Source of the DNA: DATKDU01 sp035512595
GTDB lineage: Bacteria; Planctomycetota; Planctomycetia; Pirellulales; Pirellulaceae
Reading direction: 5' to 3'
Assembly (NCBI GenBank): GCA_035512595.1
Contig: DATKDU010000286.1
Location: 1-30,184 of the forward strand
DNA length: 30,184 bases
Of this stretch, positions 8,915 through 17,127 are shown one piece after another (the stretch's first letter is position 1; each line of letters starts with the position of its first letter). A model generated the notes under the pieces. The model did no database searches and was not told the DNA's origin. It worked only from the letters and a program-made list of their open reading frames with translations. Position numbers and translations under genes: made by a program.

Positions 8915-9649
8915 TTACTCGCGTAACAATTCCTTGAGCTTGGGTTCGATGGACTCGGCCCACGTGCGATAGCTCTTTTCGTTCAAGTGCAGCAGGTCGG
9001 GCATGACGTCCTTGCTCAGCGTCCCGTCCGTGGCGAGAAAGTGCGGGCCGATGTCCAAATAGTAGACGCTCTTGTCGTCGGCCAGTTTGGCGATGAGGGC
9101 GTTGGCTCCCTCGTTGACTTGTCGATTCTTGTTGCTCCCGTCCGCTCCCCGCGGAAAAATGGCCAGGATCAGGATCTTGGTTTTGGGAAGTTTCGCCTGC
9201 AGCTTCTCCACGATCATCTTGACTCCTTCGGCGATCTGCGCGGAAGTGTTCGTGCCGCTGTTGTTGGTGCCGATCATCAGCACCGCCAGCTTGGGCGAGA
9301 TGCCGTCGATGTTGCCATGATCCAGCCGCCACAGCACGTGCTGGGTCCGATCGCCGCCGATGCCCAGATTGACGGCATTCCGCTTCGCGTAGAACTCGTC
9401 CCACACCTTCTTCCCCGCACCCTCCCAGCCTTGGGTAATCGAGTCGCCGATAAAGATCAAATCGACGTTCCCTTTTTTGACGCGATCGTTGAAGGTTTCG
9501 TGCCGCTTCAGCCAGTTGCCGTCGCGCGGCGCCGCGACCACCGCATCGTTGACGCTTGCGTTCTTCTCCTGGGCGCAGGTGAACGGCGGCGACAAGATCG
9601 CCGCGCCGAAAATCCACAACAGGCAGACGCGGCGGAAATGCAGGCTCAT
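8915..9649 (-). CDS. Secreted SGNH/GDSL-family hydrolase
   Basis: This is an exported esterase-like enzyme of 244 residues, resembling the platelet-activating-factor acetylhydrolase branch of the SGNH family. An N-terminal signal peptide ends near TCAQ-EKN. Block I is GDSITQGW with nucleophile Ser70. Block II is the Gly in NLGIGGDRT. Block III is GTNN with the oxyanion Asn129. Block V is DLLHLNEKSY with Asp218 and His221. All catalytic residues are therefore present. In planctomycetes such enzymes often deacetylate polysaccharides or act on esters, but no substrate can be assigned here. GGGAG sits 7 bases before the ATG at 9649, and a promoter candidate lies just upstream. Confidence 0.93.
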   Translation of the reverse strand: MSLHFRRVCLLWIFGAAILSPPFTCAQEKNASVNDAVVAAPRDGNWLKRHETFNDRVKKGNVDLIFIGDSITQGWEGAGKKVWDEFYAKRNAVNLGIGGDRTQHVLWRLDHGNIDGISPKLAVLMIGTNNSGTNTSAQIAEGVKMIVEKLQAKLPKTKILILAIFPRGADGSNKNRQVNEGANALIAKLADDKSVYYLDIGPHFLATDGTLSKDVMPDLLHLNEKSYRTWAESIEPKLKELLRE

Positions 9650-9690
9650 GAAGAGTCTCCCAGGAGAAAGGTTGCGTTGGTCAGTCCCCT

Positions 9691-9718
9691 AGTCTGGCAG
9701 CGGGACGAACAATGTCAA
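9691..9718 (-). promoter_or_regulatory. Promoter candidate for the SGNH hydrolase gene
   Basis: On the minus strand TTGACA (9718-9713) is followed after 16 bases by CAGACT (9696-9691). It lies in the 82-base gap behind the CobB-like gene, suggesting that the hydrolase has its own promoter. The -10 match is weak. Confidence 0.35.
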
Positions 9719-9731
9719 CCGTTTCGGAGAC

Positions 9732-11081
9732 CTAATGTGCAGCGCCGGCGACAGCGCGAGCATGAGCGAACGGTGACAAAAACCGCTGGAGCAGTGCCGG
9801 TTGCGATGCGAAGTGCATAATGACCTGGCTGCCAATGACGTTGCGGCGCGCGACCACATCGAGCCGGCTCTCGCGCTCCAGCGAGAACGTGAGCAGGGGT
9901 CCGGTGGGAACGATCTCCCAGCCCGACTCTCGATAGCCGCGCAGTTCCTGCCGGCTGGAGAACAGCCACGACGCCTGAGCGGTCGTAAGCTGCACTGGGA
10001 CGTATTGCCGGCTTTCCGAGGTGCGGCGGGCTTCCACGGAAATCAGACCGGCCATCGGGATCCGCCCGGAACCTTCCAGGACGACCTGGCGGCTGAGATA
10101 CGCCAGACCGCTCCCTTCCGCGTACACTCGTCCGCCACGGGCGGCGAAACTTCGCAGCGACTGCTGCAAACAACAGTTTCGTGCCAGCTCGGGCCAGAAG
10201 CGATCCGCGGTGCCAGTGCCGATCAAGACGACGTCGGTGCCTTCCGGAAGCTGCTCGCAGCGCAGCGGAGAGAAGTCCCGCACGCCAGCGCCGGCTGCTT
10301 CCAGCATCTCGAGCGAATCGGCGGCATAGCAAGGAAATGCCTCGTCGTAGGCGACCGCCACGCGCACCGCGGTGCGCCGATTCTCAGGCGAAAAATCGGC
10401 AACCGATGGAATCGGCCAACCCTGACAACGCTGGGCGATGTGACACAGCGTCTTGCAGCGCAGCGTCTGCGAAAACGCCAGTGCCAGTTGCTCCACCAAC
10501 TCGGGCGAAGGGGTCTGGTCGGCCGCCAGGAAATCAGCCATTCTCCGCGCCGGCAAGGACTCTTCCAGCCAGCCCAACACGGGTGCGTCCCACAACGCCT
10601 CCAAGATCGTCTGCCAGGCAATTCGCGATCGCGAGTCAGAAACCCGGTCGAGCAGAATGCCCGCCACCGGCGCCGGCGGAAATGGAATTCGACACCCATC
10701 AAGCTGCGACGCATCGACGACGGCAATCCGCGGCAGTGCGAGCCGCTGCGTCAACAATTCCAGGTTGCCGGTGACCGCGGATTCTCCCTGGCCATCACGC
10801 CCAAACGCCCCGTACAGCACGGCGGCCTGGCTATCCCATGCTCCCCGATGCCAGGCGGCCAGCGTTTGTTCCTGACTCTGGATCCAGGCATCCAGATGGC
10901 GCAAGGGGCGACCCGTGATTCGCTGCACGGCGACGCGTGATTCGGGCACGGCGGTGCCGGCAAACCCCTGGACGCTCAGTCCGGACTGGACCAGCGCGCC
11001 GAGCAATCCCCACACCATCGGCTCGACGCTGGCTTGCGGCTGGACCGTGCCGACTGCCACGCTGGGGACTCGCCACATCAT
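9732..11081 (-). CDS. CobB/CbiA-like protein lacking catalytic motifs
   Basis: The 449-residue protein aligns along its whole length, from memory, with cobyrinate a,c-diamide synthase, which makes cobyrinate diamide from glutamine and ATP. Family landmarks seen: TGRPLRHLDAWI (about residues 56-67), VAGILLDRV, and VRVAVAYDEAFPCYAADSLE (about 240-259), which begins the glutaminase half. The ATP P-loop expected near residues 11-20 (GT-x-SGSGKTT type) is replaced by GTVQPQASVEP with no Lys. The glutaminase nucleophile Cys expected in YAECGG is Gly323 in YAEGSG. It is therefore probably not an active amidotransferase. The ATG at 11081 has TAGGA upstream and fits the family start; a TTG five codons earlier is possible. 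No cobalamin gene is nearby. Confidence 0.82.
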   Translation of the reverse strand: MMWRVPSVAVGTVQPQASVEPMVWGLLGALVQSGLSVQGFAGTAVPESRVAVQRITGRPLRHLDAWIQSQEQTLAAWHRGAWDSQAAVLYGAFGRDGQGESAVTGNLELLTQRLALPRIAVVDASQLDGCRIPFPPAPVAGILLDRVSDSRSRIAWQTILEALWDAPVLGWLEESLPARRMADFLAADQTPSPELVEQLALAFSQTLRCKTLCHIAQRCQGWPIPSVADFSPENRRTAVRVAVAYDEAFPCYAADSLEMLEAAGAGVRDFSPLRCEQLPEGTDVVLIGTGTADRFWPELARNCCLQQSLRSFAARGGRVYAEGSGLAYLSRQVVLEGSGRIPMAGLISVEARRTSESRQYVPVQLTTAQASWLFSSRQELRGYRESGWEIVPTGPLLTFSLERESRLDVVARRNVIGSQVIMHFASQPALLQRFLSPFAHARAVAGAAH

Positions 11082-11316
11082 CAGCAGTCCTACCAAAGTC
11101 TTCGCGAATTTGCGAACTAGACCTAATGAAAAAACACGGTATTCACTACGTGTGCGTCGATAGCCCGTGCCTTCCCACGCTCCGGATGCAATTCATTGCA
11201 GCCCGAACTGCCGACGGAGGATTCTTCGCAGCAGTCAGGGGAGAGTCAAGGCGCAGGGGCCCTCGCCTGGCCCGGGTTTTCGGCGGTATCCGGACGCCGC
11301 AGAAGTGCCGTATTCC

Positions 11317-12939
11317 TTACCGCAGCCGGTACTTATAGATGGGCAAATGCCGGTAATAAACCTCCAGCATGTAGATCAACAAGCAGGTGTGGTACAGCCG
11401 GCCCCCCTTGGTCCCCCACTCATCATCGACCGGGGACCAACTCCCTCGTTCGGCCCCAGTTTTCACCTGGTGCCTGGGCACTTCCACGCGCATCACGGCA
11501 TTCCACTGATCCCAGTCGGAACCGTCCATGTGATGGAGCACCTGGGTCGCATAGTACCAGTAGTAGCTATCCGTCGGCGTCTTCTTGTAATCGATCTTGT
11601 TCTCAAGCAGGAGGTCAACGCCTCGCCGCAGCCGCTCGTCGTCATGCTTCCAGCCGAGATACTGACGGCAGAGCAGTCCCTCGGCCGTCATCGTGATATC
11701 CGGTTCCGAAACGTATGTCTGGTAGGCGTACTCGCTCTGTTCGTTCCGCCCCGCGCTATCGAGGTAGGTGGAGATCTTTTCGAGGGCCTTGGGCTCCACG
11801 TCGAGGTAGGCCATCATGGCGCTTTGCAGCCCCATCACGTACCAGCCGGTGACCGAGGTATCGGAGTCCTCCTTGGGCACGTACCGCCAGCCGCCCGATG
11901 GCGACTGCGCATGAATGGCCCATTTCACCGCCTTCAGCGCCGGCTCCTTAAACTCCTTGTCCTGCGTCATGCCGTAAATCTCGCATACGGCAATCATCGC
12001 CTGCCCCTGAGCATAGAGCCGCTGGTTGTATCCCGTGTCGCATTCAAAAAACCCGTCGGCATTCTGCATCTTCAGCAGTGCTGCCCATCCCTTGGCGACC
12101 ACGTCCTTGAATTCCCCCTCGCGATGCGTGTGTCCGGCTCCTTGAAACGCGAGCAGTGCCATCGCCGTCGCGGCCACTTTGTTGTCGTTGTAAGGAGCGC
12201 CGTCGGCATACGGTCCCAACAAACTCCACGAGCCGTCTCTGTGCTGGTTGCGCTTGAGCCACAACAGTCCCTCGCGAACGGCTGCCTCCGTCGTCTCCGT
12301 ACCGCCGTAGGCCGCCAGCAGCGCTTTTTTCCCCCCTTCCTGACGTCCACTTAAAGCCAGACCAACCGTCGGCGCGACCACAGTGTCCACGCCCCTATTG
12401 GGATCGAGCAGATTCAGGTCGAGGTTGGGAAGTGCCGCGAACGGATCGTCCACAATCTTGTTGTCGAGCGCGAGTGCCGGCGTGATTTCGAGGTTCAGTT
12501 CGGCGGGCGATTGAAGCATGTCGTCAATCAACTGTTCGCCGAGCTTCTCCGCCAGCATCGGCTCGGACTCGATGACGATCACTTCGTCGAGACTGTGGAT
12601 GATCGGGATCAGCGCCAGCACCACAACCAGCACCAGGTGAACAACCAGACTCACCAGCCAGGGCGGGGCGCGCTTGGCGGCCACTTCGGTGACATCCGCG
12701 GGCGGGGCCTCTTCTTCGCTGACGCGCACCGCGGCTGACGGTCCGGACGGAGCAGGGATCGGCCGCGCCGGTGCGGGAATGGTTCGCGAGGCCCCAGTGA
12801 CGGGGGTCGCAATTGGCACTCCCGACGCCACTGCCGCGACCGGCAAGGGGAGCGGGGCCGGCGTCGCTGGCAGCGGCAGCAGAGGCACAGCGCCGGCACC
12901 GCTGGCGACGTGGCGATCTGCCGGCTTGCGGGTCGTCAT
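11317..12939 (-). CDS. Membrane-anchored prenyltransferase/squalene-oxidase repeat protein
   Basis: The protein has 540 residues. About 90 Pro/Ala-rich N-terminal residues precede one transmembrane helix (about 93-115, SLVVHLVLVVVLALIPI), then a linker to about residue 215. An alpha/alpha-toroid follows, with several repeats of the squalene-cyclase/prenyltransferase type: EGLLWLKRNQHRDGSWSL, GWAALLKMQNADGFFE, AIHAQSPSGGWRY. The hopene-cyclase DxDD acid motif is not seen, so this is unlikely to be a triterpene cyclase. Such proteins are common and uncharacterised in planctomycetes. GGAGG lies about 5 bases before the ATG at 12939, giving a confident start; an in-frame extension upstream is unsupported. 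The toroid is probably exoplasmic (inference). Confidence 0.88.
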   Translation of the reverse strand: MTTRKPADRHVASGAGAVPLLPLPATPAPLPLPVAAVASGVPIATPVTGASRTIPAPARPIPAPSGPSAAVRVSEEEAPPADVTEVAAKRAPPWLVSLVVHLVLVVVLALIPIIHSLDEVIVIESEPMLAEKLGEQLIDDMLQSPAELNLEITPALALDNKIVDDPFAALPNLDLNLLDPNRGVDTVVAPTVGLALSGRQEGGKKALLAAYGGTETTEAAVREGLLWLKRNQHRDGSWSLLGPYADGAPYNDNKVAATAMALLAFQGAGHTHREGEFKDVVAKGWAALLKMQNADGFFECDTGYNQRLYAQGQAMIAVCEIYGMTQDKEFKEPALKAVKWAIHAQSPSGGWRYVPKEDSDTSVTGWYVMGLQSAMMAYLDVEPKALEKISTYLDSAGRNEQSEYAYQTYVSEPDITMTAEGLLCRQYLGWKHDDERLRRGVDLLLENKIDYKKTPTDSYYWYYATQVLHHMDGSDWDQWNAVMRVEVPRHQVKTGAERGSWSPVDDEWGTKGGRLYHTCLLIYMLEVYYRHLPIYKYRLR

Positions 12940-13174
12940 CAATCCTCCTCTCCGCGCAAATTGGTCTGCACCACTGGCCCTGAAATTGACTTTAGCAGTC
13001 ACGTTTGGCAGCGCCAAGCAAAGTTGCCGCAGCTCCCAAATAGGGGGAGAACGCCACGCGCGACAACGCCTCGGCGACCTGTTTGAGGAGGATTATCCGG
13101 TCTGTGAGGGGCTATTCGTCGGTGCCGGTCGCTGCGCGAAGCGTACATCCCCTTCCCTGAAACGGCCCAGCGGC

Positions 13175-13180
13175 TACAAT
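13175..13180 (+). promoter_or_regulatory. Possible -10 element for the initiator tRNA
   Basis: TACAAT occurs about 40 bases before the tRNA, but no good -35 box is seen 16-18 bases upstream, so the call rests on the -10 alone. Confidence 0.25.
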
Positions 13181-13219
13181 CGCACGTGGATAGTCCAAAG
13201 GGACATCCCACCCAAATGA

Positions 13220-13293
<74 letters not shown>

Positions 13294-13410
13294 CTTTGTC
13301 CAACTTCCGCTGAAGCGATAAGTTCCGTTACCTGCTGGCGGTCAGCAGTGCAGCGACTTTCCCGAGAGCCAAGACGGTACATACCGTTTTTCCTCGGGAG
13401 CCCCTGCACC

Positions 13411-13602
13411 ATGCCGCGTCTCACCTTTGCCGTCCCGCACTACCGCCGCCATAAGGCCTCCGGCCAGGCGGTAGTCACTCTTTCAGGACATGCTGGTGAA
13501 CGTCCTACCATCGTTTCGTCCAGGAGATCACGCCTGGGTCTGCTTCAAACCTCCAATAGCCGACGTCGCTGGCGCAGCTTGATAGCCCCTTCTCCGTGTT
13601 GA
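13411..13602 (+). pseudogene. Integrase N-terminal remnant
   Basis: From the ATG at 13411 the first 26 residues (MPRLTFAVPHYRRHK, then ASGQAVVTLSG) match, from memory, the characteristic start of planctomycete tyrosine recombinases/integrases (MPRLT...P.Y..HKASGQA.VTL.G). After about 13488 the similarity stops. The frame runs on as Arg/Ser-rich sequence to a stop at 13602, with no catalytic domain. It lies 117 bases after the initiator tRNA. It looks like what is left after deletion of an integrase gene, possibly from an element inserted near the tRNA. The rest of 13294-13652 shows no recognisable gene. Confidence 0.45.
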
Positions 13603-13652
13603 CTGCCGACCTCCTCCTCCCGCGCGGCCGTGGAAGCCCGGAGGAAAATCGC

Positions 13653-13823
13653 ATGACCGCGGATCCTTCACGCCTGAGCGGCATCGATACTCCCTGGTCG
13701 ATCCTCCGTCGGGCGCACGACGGCTCCGATCCGTCGATCGCCTGGGCGCGGCAGACGCTCTTAGACCGCTATGAGCCTGGTTCAAGTCGAAATCAATTGA
13801 AGGTCCACCGATTTCGATTGTAG
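13653..13823 (+). pseudogene. Truncated ECF sigma factor N-terminus
   Basis: An ATG at 13653 with a strong GGAGG site 8 bases upstream starts 56 codons. The first 40 residues, including IDTPWSILRRAHDGSD and ARQTLLDRY, match from memory the beginning of planctomycete ECF sigma factors, where region 2 helices should continue. Immediately after LLDRY (about 13772) the similarity ends, and the frame closes at 13823 inside the end of the opposing protease gene. Region 2.2-2.4 and region 4 are absent, so this cannot be a functional sigma factor. The junction suggests a deletion or an insertion of the protease segment. Confidence 0.45.
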
Positions 13824-14890
13824 GTGTATTCCTTGGCGATGCCGCTGGAGCGGCCGCGGGTTTTGCCGTCGCCCGTCATGACACCGTTCTCGAAGGCGAA
13901 CCACGTCTTTAGCGTGCCTTTCGACTTCGACGGTTCGGAAACGAGGACTTCAAAAGCGCCGTCGGGCTCGACTTTGCCGAAGTAGGTTTTTGTCCAGTAT
14001 TCACCGGGCCGCTCGTCGGACTCATCACCGACGATAGCGTAGACCGGCCGCACCGTCGAGCGCACACGGCCGCTGACGACGATTCCACCGCTCCGCGCGT
14101 CGACGGCGCATTTCATATCTTGCGTTTGCAGCTTGGGCAGCGGGCTGGGTTTGTCGACCGCGCCGCGGAAGGCCGGGTTCGTGGAGAGCATCGCAGCCTC
14201 CGCTTCGCAGAGGTAGACCTGGTCGGTGCCGCGTCCCATCACACGACGGTAGTTGGCGTTAGTTGGGCCCATCAGGGTGTTGCCCGCCGTGTCACGCTTC
14301 AGCAGCCCGATGTGTGGAAGCTGAAATGCGTGCCCAAGCTCGTGAATCATGCCCTTGAGGGCAAATTCCTCCAGGCTGTCGGCGCCGAGCGGCATGTTCG
14401 GATGGATGCGCCCGGGTTTCGTATTGAAATTACACACCGACCAGCCGCCGATCTGCTCGCCGTAGCCACCCAGGAATCCGGCAAACTTCTTCGGCGGATT
14501 GCCGGCGTACACCATGATCCACCGAATCTGGCGCCCGCCGGCCAGCGCGTTGGTCCTCCGCATCTCGTCCATCACTTCGGCTCGCACCGTCACCGGCTTA
14601 TAGTCCGCGGCCTTCTCCTTGCCACGCATGACCGTCACCTCCACGTGACCGTCGGAATTGCGCCGAAATGGCATGACCATATCCTCATGGCCCCAGCGGT
14701 TGAACTCGCGGGTAAAAAAAGCCTCGGTGTAATCGACAATCTGATCGATGCGCTCTTGATAGCGTGGTGGCGGCTCAAAGTCCGATGGCACAAACAGAAA
14801 CACATGCACCTGGCACGGCTGGTCGGCCCCATGTGCGCCGAGTGGCAACGTGCTGGCGAGCAAAAGGCCAATAATCTGCCTTGTTCTCAT
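13793..14890 (-). CDS. Secreted metzincin-type zinc metalloprotease
   Basis: The product is a 365-residue exported putative peptidase. The signal peptide covers about residues 1-21 (IIGLLLASTLPLGAHG). The zinc motif HELGHAFQLPH at residues 183-193 is a full HExxHxxxxxH, with ligands His183, His187, His193 and catalytic Glu184. A Met about 14 residues later (NTLMGPTN) could be the metzincin Met-turn. The C-terminal 110 residues look like a beta-sandwich accessory domain (SGRVRSTVRPVYAIVGDES region). GGAG lies about 8 bases before the ATG at 14890. Its 3' end overlaps the frame of the truncated sigma factor. Substrate unknown; distant from characterised metzincin families. Confidence 0.87.
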   Translation of the reverse strand: MRTRQIIGLLLASTLPLGAHGADQPCQVHVFLFVPSDFEPPPRYQERIDQIVDYTEAFFTREFNRWGHEDMVMPFRRNSDGHVEVTVMRGKEKAADYKPVTVRAEVMDEMRRTNALAGGRQIRWIMVYAGNPPKKFAGFLGGYGEQIGGWSVCNFNTKPGRIHPNMPLGADSLEEFALKGMIHELGHAFQLPHIGLLKRDTAGNTLMGPTNANYRRVMGRGTDQVYLCEAEAAMLSTNPAFRGAVDKPSPLPKLQTQDMKCAVDARSGGIVVSGRVRSTVRPVYAIVGDESDERPGEYWTKTYFGKVEPDGAFEVLVSEPSKSKGTLKTWFAFENGVMTGDGKTRGRSSGIAKEYTYNRNRWTFN

Positions 14891-15194
14891 ATCGTTGCTC
14901 CAGCAAGTGTCGGCCTATCCCGTAGAGATTCTTCGTGACAACGAGATAAAGGACCGCTTCAGCCTATCACTCATCGGGCCGGCGATGCAATCGACGGTTG
15001 CCTGAACATGGACGCACCGCCCCCAAAAACCTGCTCGCCGTTCTCAGCATCCTTGTTGGTCCGTCGGGCGGGATAAACCATCAGCCACTCCGGCTCGGCA
15101 CCTTGTTGGCCGCCGTGAATCCTGCGATTCGCTGCCGCCATGAAGGTCGAACTCTGGCCGATCGATCGGGTCAAACTCTAAAAAGTGCCGCAGC
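14891..15194. other. Intergenic region, nothing assigned
   Basis: These 304 bases separate the alkyltransferase gene from the protease gene on the minus strand. Short open frames exist on both strands (for example minus 15174-14971), but none has a ribosome site, a domain or convincing composition. No clear promoter is visible. Confidence 0.4.
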
Positions 15195-15788
15195 TTACCG
15201 CGGCTTTTTGCGGCGCGAACCCAGCGAGCCTTCCAGCACGAGCAACTTCTGCTTCAGCGAAATGCCGCTCGGCGCGGAAAAGCCGCCGATCGTTCCACCC
15301 GCGCCGACGACGCGATGACACGGCACCACGATCGGAAAGCGATTGCGGGCCATGGTGTTCCCCACGGCGCGCGCAGCGCCCGGATAGCCGGCCTGCGCGG
15401 CGAGTTCCGCGTAGGACAACGTTTGTCCCGGGCGAATCCGCCGGCATTGCTCGACCACCCGCTGCTGAAACTCGGTCAAATGCGACAGATCCAGCGGCAC
15501 GTCCCGAAAGTCGTCCCGGACGCCGCTGGCATAGGCTTGAATCCTCTCGGCCAGACGGCGGACGAATGCCGGCGGGCTGTCGGTCGGGTCGGCCCCGTCG
15601 CCGAGCGTGGCGAGTGCCGCCGCTGCGGAGGGGTGTCCCAGCGTGAACCCACGCAGCAGGGGGCCGGTCCAGCAGACAGCCATCCAGCCGCACTCGGTCG
15701 GAAAGACATACGAGTGCCTGAGTTCCGACGCCGCGTCGGGCTGGCGAATCTGCCGTGCCGACCGCTTTGTTCCGGTGATTGAGGCCAC
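15195..15788 (-). CDS. ogt: Methylated-DNA--protein-cysteine S-methyltransferase
   Basis: This suicide repair protein transfers alkyl groups from O6-alkylguanine (and O4-alkylthymine) in DNA to its own Cys. The active-site motif PCHRVVG is present with nucleophile Cys157. The upstream helix-turn-helix region carries TEFQQRVVEQCRRIRPGQT-type sequence and the arginine finger ARAVGNTMARN, as in the Ogt/AGT family. The N-terminal domain is short and divergent, and the C terminus is basic (SRRKKPR). I chose the GTG at 15788 because GGAG lies about 7 bases upstream; a GTG at 15812 would add 8 residues but lacks a site and overlaps a strong opposite-strand promoter. It acts alone in the cytoplasm. 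Confidence 0.9.
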   Translation of the reverse strand: MASITGTKRSARQIRQPDAASELRHSYVFPTECGWMAVCWTGPLLRGFTLGHPSAAAALATLGDGADPTDSPPAFVRRLAERIQAYASGVRDDFRDVPLDLSHLTEFQQRVVEQCRRIRPGQTLSYAELAAQAGYPGAARAVGNTMARNRFPIVVPCHRVVGAGGTIGGFSAPSGISLKQKLLVLEGSLGSRRKKPR

Positions 15789-15789
15789 T

Positions 15790-15819
15790 TTGACACTCCG
15801 CCGCCAAGGCACCTATACT
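15790..15819 (+). promoter_or_regulatory. Strong sigma70-type promoter for the 15933 gene
   Basis: TTGACA (15790-15795) and TATACT (15814-15819) are 18 bases apart. Transcription would start near 15826, about 107 bases before the ATG at 15933. The promoter abuts the ogt start on the other strand, so expression of the two divergent genes may interfere. Confidence 0.6.
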
Positions 15820-15932
15820 TGAACGAGGGTTTATCGCTGGCCGCGGCGCGAGACAGGTCGCGACGAAGCCGGTACGACCAGATTTTAGCCGCCATGGCCG
15901 TTGGCTGACAGCGGAAGGAGCACGCAGGACCG

Positions 15933-16706
15933 ATGACGCAGCCGAATGAAGGGAAATCGCCCATGGGTCGCTACCACGCTTACTGCGACGACTACTACCT
16001 GAACATGAACCTGAACACGGAGATGGAGTTGCCGCAGACCCGCGATGCCGTCTTGCACTATTTCGAGCAGATCAAGAAGCACTACCCGGCAATGCGGAAT
16101 TTCTACAGCCGCGAGCGCGGGGAGTACGTGCTGGAAGAAGACAAGGACAAGGGAAATTATCGCTGGACGAGCGTCGAGCCGCGGCGAATCTGCTCGGGCT
16201 ACGTCAACCCGCCGAGCGTTGAGGACGCCCTCAAGCAGCACGCCATCGTTCTCGATACCTCCCCCTATGCTCTCTCCGTCAGCCCGCTCGACTGCGAGTC
16301 GCTGAACGTCATGTACGGCTTCGATTTCAGCTACCGCGGCAATCACAACCAGCTCCTGGTGGACGCGCTCGGCGTCCTGCCGGCGTTCGACAAGCTGACG
16401 GAGATTCCCGGGGCGACCGTGCTGGCCGCCGAGCCGTCGATCCAGTTCGCGCTCGACGAGGAATGCCGCACGCAGTGCCGGCTGAGCATCGAATCGCGAA
16501 CGACGGCGTACCATGTGCGGACGAAGGAGTTTCCGGAGGAGCAACTCAGCGTCTACTTCACCGCCCGGCGGTACGGCAGCCTGGAGAACGGCGAGACGTT
16601 TGTCTCGGCCATGAACCGGCTGGCCGAAATCTGCCATGAGATCGTGGACGGATACGTCGTGGAAAACGTCCTGCGGCCGCTCCAGCAGACGATTGCGATC
16701 AGCTAA
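15933..16706 (+). CDS. Conserved hypothetical protein (257 aa)
   Basis: I do not recognise a family. The product is soluble with no signal peptide or membrane segment and is rich in aromatic residues near the start (YHAYCDDYYLNMN). The middle is mixed alpha/beta (ALSVSPLDCESLNVMYGFDF) and the end is helical (ETFVSAMNRLAEICHEI). Two Cys occur in DEECRTQCRL, but there is no metal-binding pattern that I would trust. AGGA just before the ATG at 15933, with GGAAGGAG further back, supports this start; MGRYHAY at 15963 is an alternative. A strong promoter lies upstream. It is followed by two further small unassigned genes on the same strand, after a hairpin. Confidence 0.82.
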   Translation: MTQPNEGKSPMGRYHAYCDDYYLNMNLNTEMELPQTRDAVLHYFEQIKKHYPAMRNFYSRERGEYVLEEDKDKGNYRWTSVEPRRICSGYVNPPSVEDALKQHAIVLDTSPYALSVSPLDCESLNVMYGFDFSYRGNHNQLLVDALGVLPAFDKLTEIPGATVLAAEPSIQFALDEECRTQCRLSIESRTTAYHVRTKEFPEEQLSVYFTARRYGSLENGETFVSAMNRLAEICHEIVDGYVVENVLRPLQQTIAIS

Positions 16707-16711
16707 AGTAG

Positions 16712-16732
16712 AGCACTCGCTCCGCGAGTGCT
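16712..16732. repeat. Palindromic CTCGCTCCGCGAG hairpin, copy 1
   Basis: A perfect 9-base stem (AGCACTCGC, 16712-16720, and GCGAGTGCT, 16724-16732) closes a TCC loop, 6 bases after the stop of the preceding gene. There is no T-tract. The same core occurs at 24176-24216. It may attenuate read-through into the next gene. Confidence 0.7.
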
Positions 16733-16765
16733 GGGAGCGAAGCGCACGTGCATTTCAGGGCGCAG

Positions 16766-17089
16766 ATGACGGTTCTGCTTGACGCACCGCTGCCGGTCAC
16801 CAATGGCCCGGAAGCGTCTCCTGCGGTGGGGTATATCATTGTGATTGGTGTCAATGCGCCCGATATGCCCACGGCAGTTCGCTATGCCCATGAGGTCGCT
16901 TTGCGGCCCAGAAATGCCGACGGCTCATTTAGCACGTTCGCGGGAATCGTCGTTGAGGCGCAAGTTACGCGAATCGAGAAAGAGGATTGGGAGCCATTCA
17001 TTCGACAGAACGCGAAGAGAATTGATCAGGAAGGCGTGTATTATTCGACTGGGTTGGTGTTCTTTCCCGCAGAGGGAAAGGCTGACTGA
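16766..17089 (+). CDS. Small hypothetical protein (107 aa)
   Basis: The protein is soluble, about 107 residues from the ATG at 16766 (AGGG upstream), or 113 from a GTG at 16748. It has alternating strands and helices (VGYIIVIGVNAPDMPTAVR, then EVALRPRNADG, then a Glu/Lys-rich part) and a hydrophobic end (GVYYSTGLVFFP). I recognise no family. Base composition is slightly AT-richer than its neighbours. It lies between two other unassigned genes on the same strand, with gaps of about 60 and 38 bases, so a shared transcript is plausible. Confidence 0.65.
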   Translation: MTVLLDAPLPVTNGPEASPAVGYIIVIGVNAPDMPTAVRYAHEVALRPRNADGSFSTFAGIVVEAQVTRIEKEDWEPFIRQNAKRIDQEGVYYSTGLVFFPAEGKAD

Positions 17090-17127
17090 TTTGCTTTCGG
17101 ATTCCAACGGATCGACTTGAGCATGGA

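Noticed and set aside
11167..12354. A 395-codon plus-strand frame
   Set aside because: It is antisense to the prenyltransferase-repeat protein, with no recognisable domain; a shadow of that gene's codon pattern.
13778..13800. Possible att duplication of the tRNA T-arm (GGTTCAA)
   Set aside because: Only seven bases match, far too short to claim an attachment-site repeat.
14971..15174. 67-codon minus-strand frame between the alkyltransferase and protease genes
   Set aside because: It has no ribosome site, domain or convincing composition.
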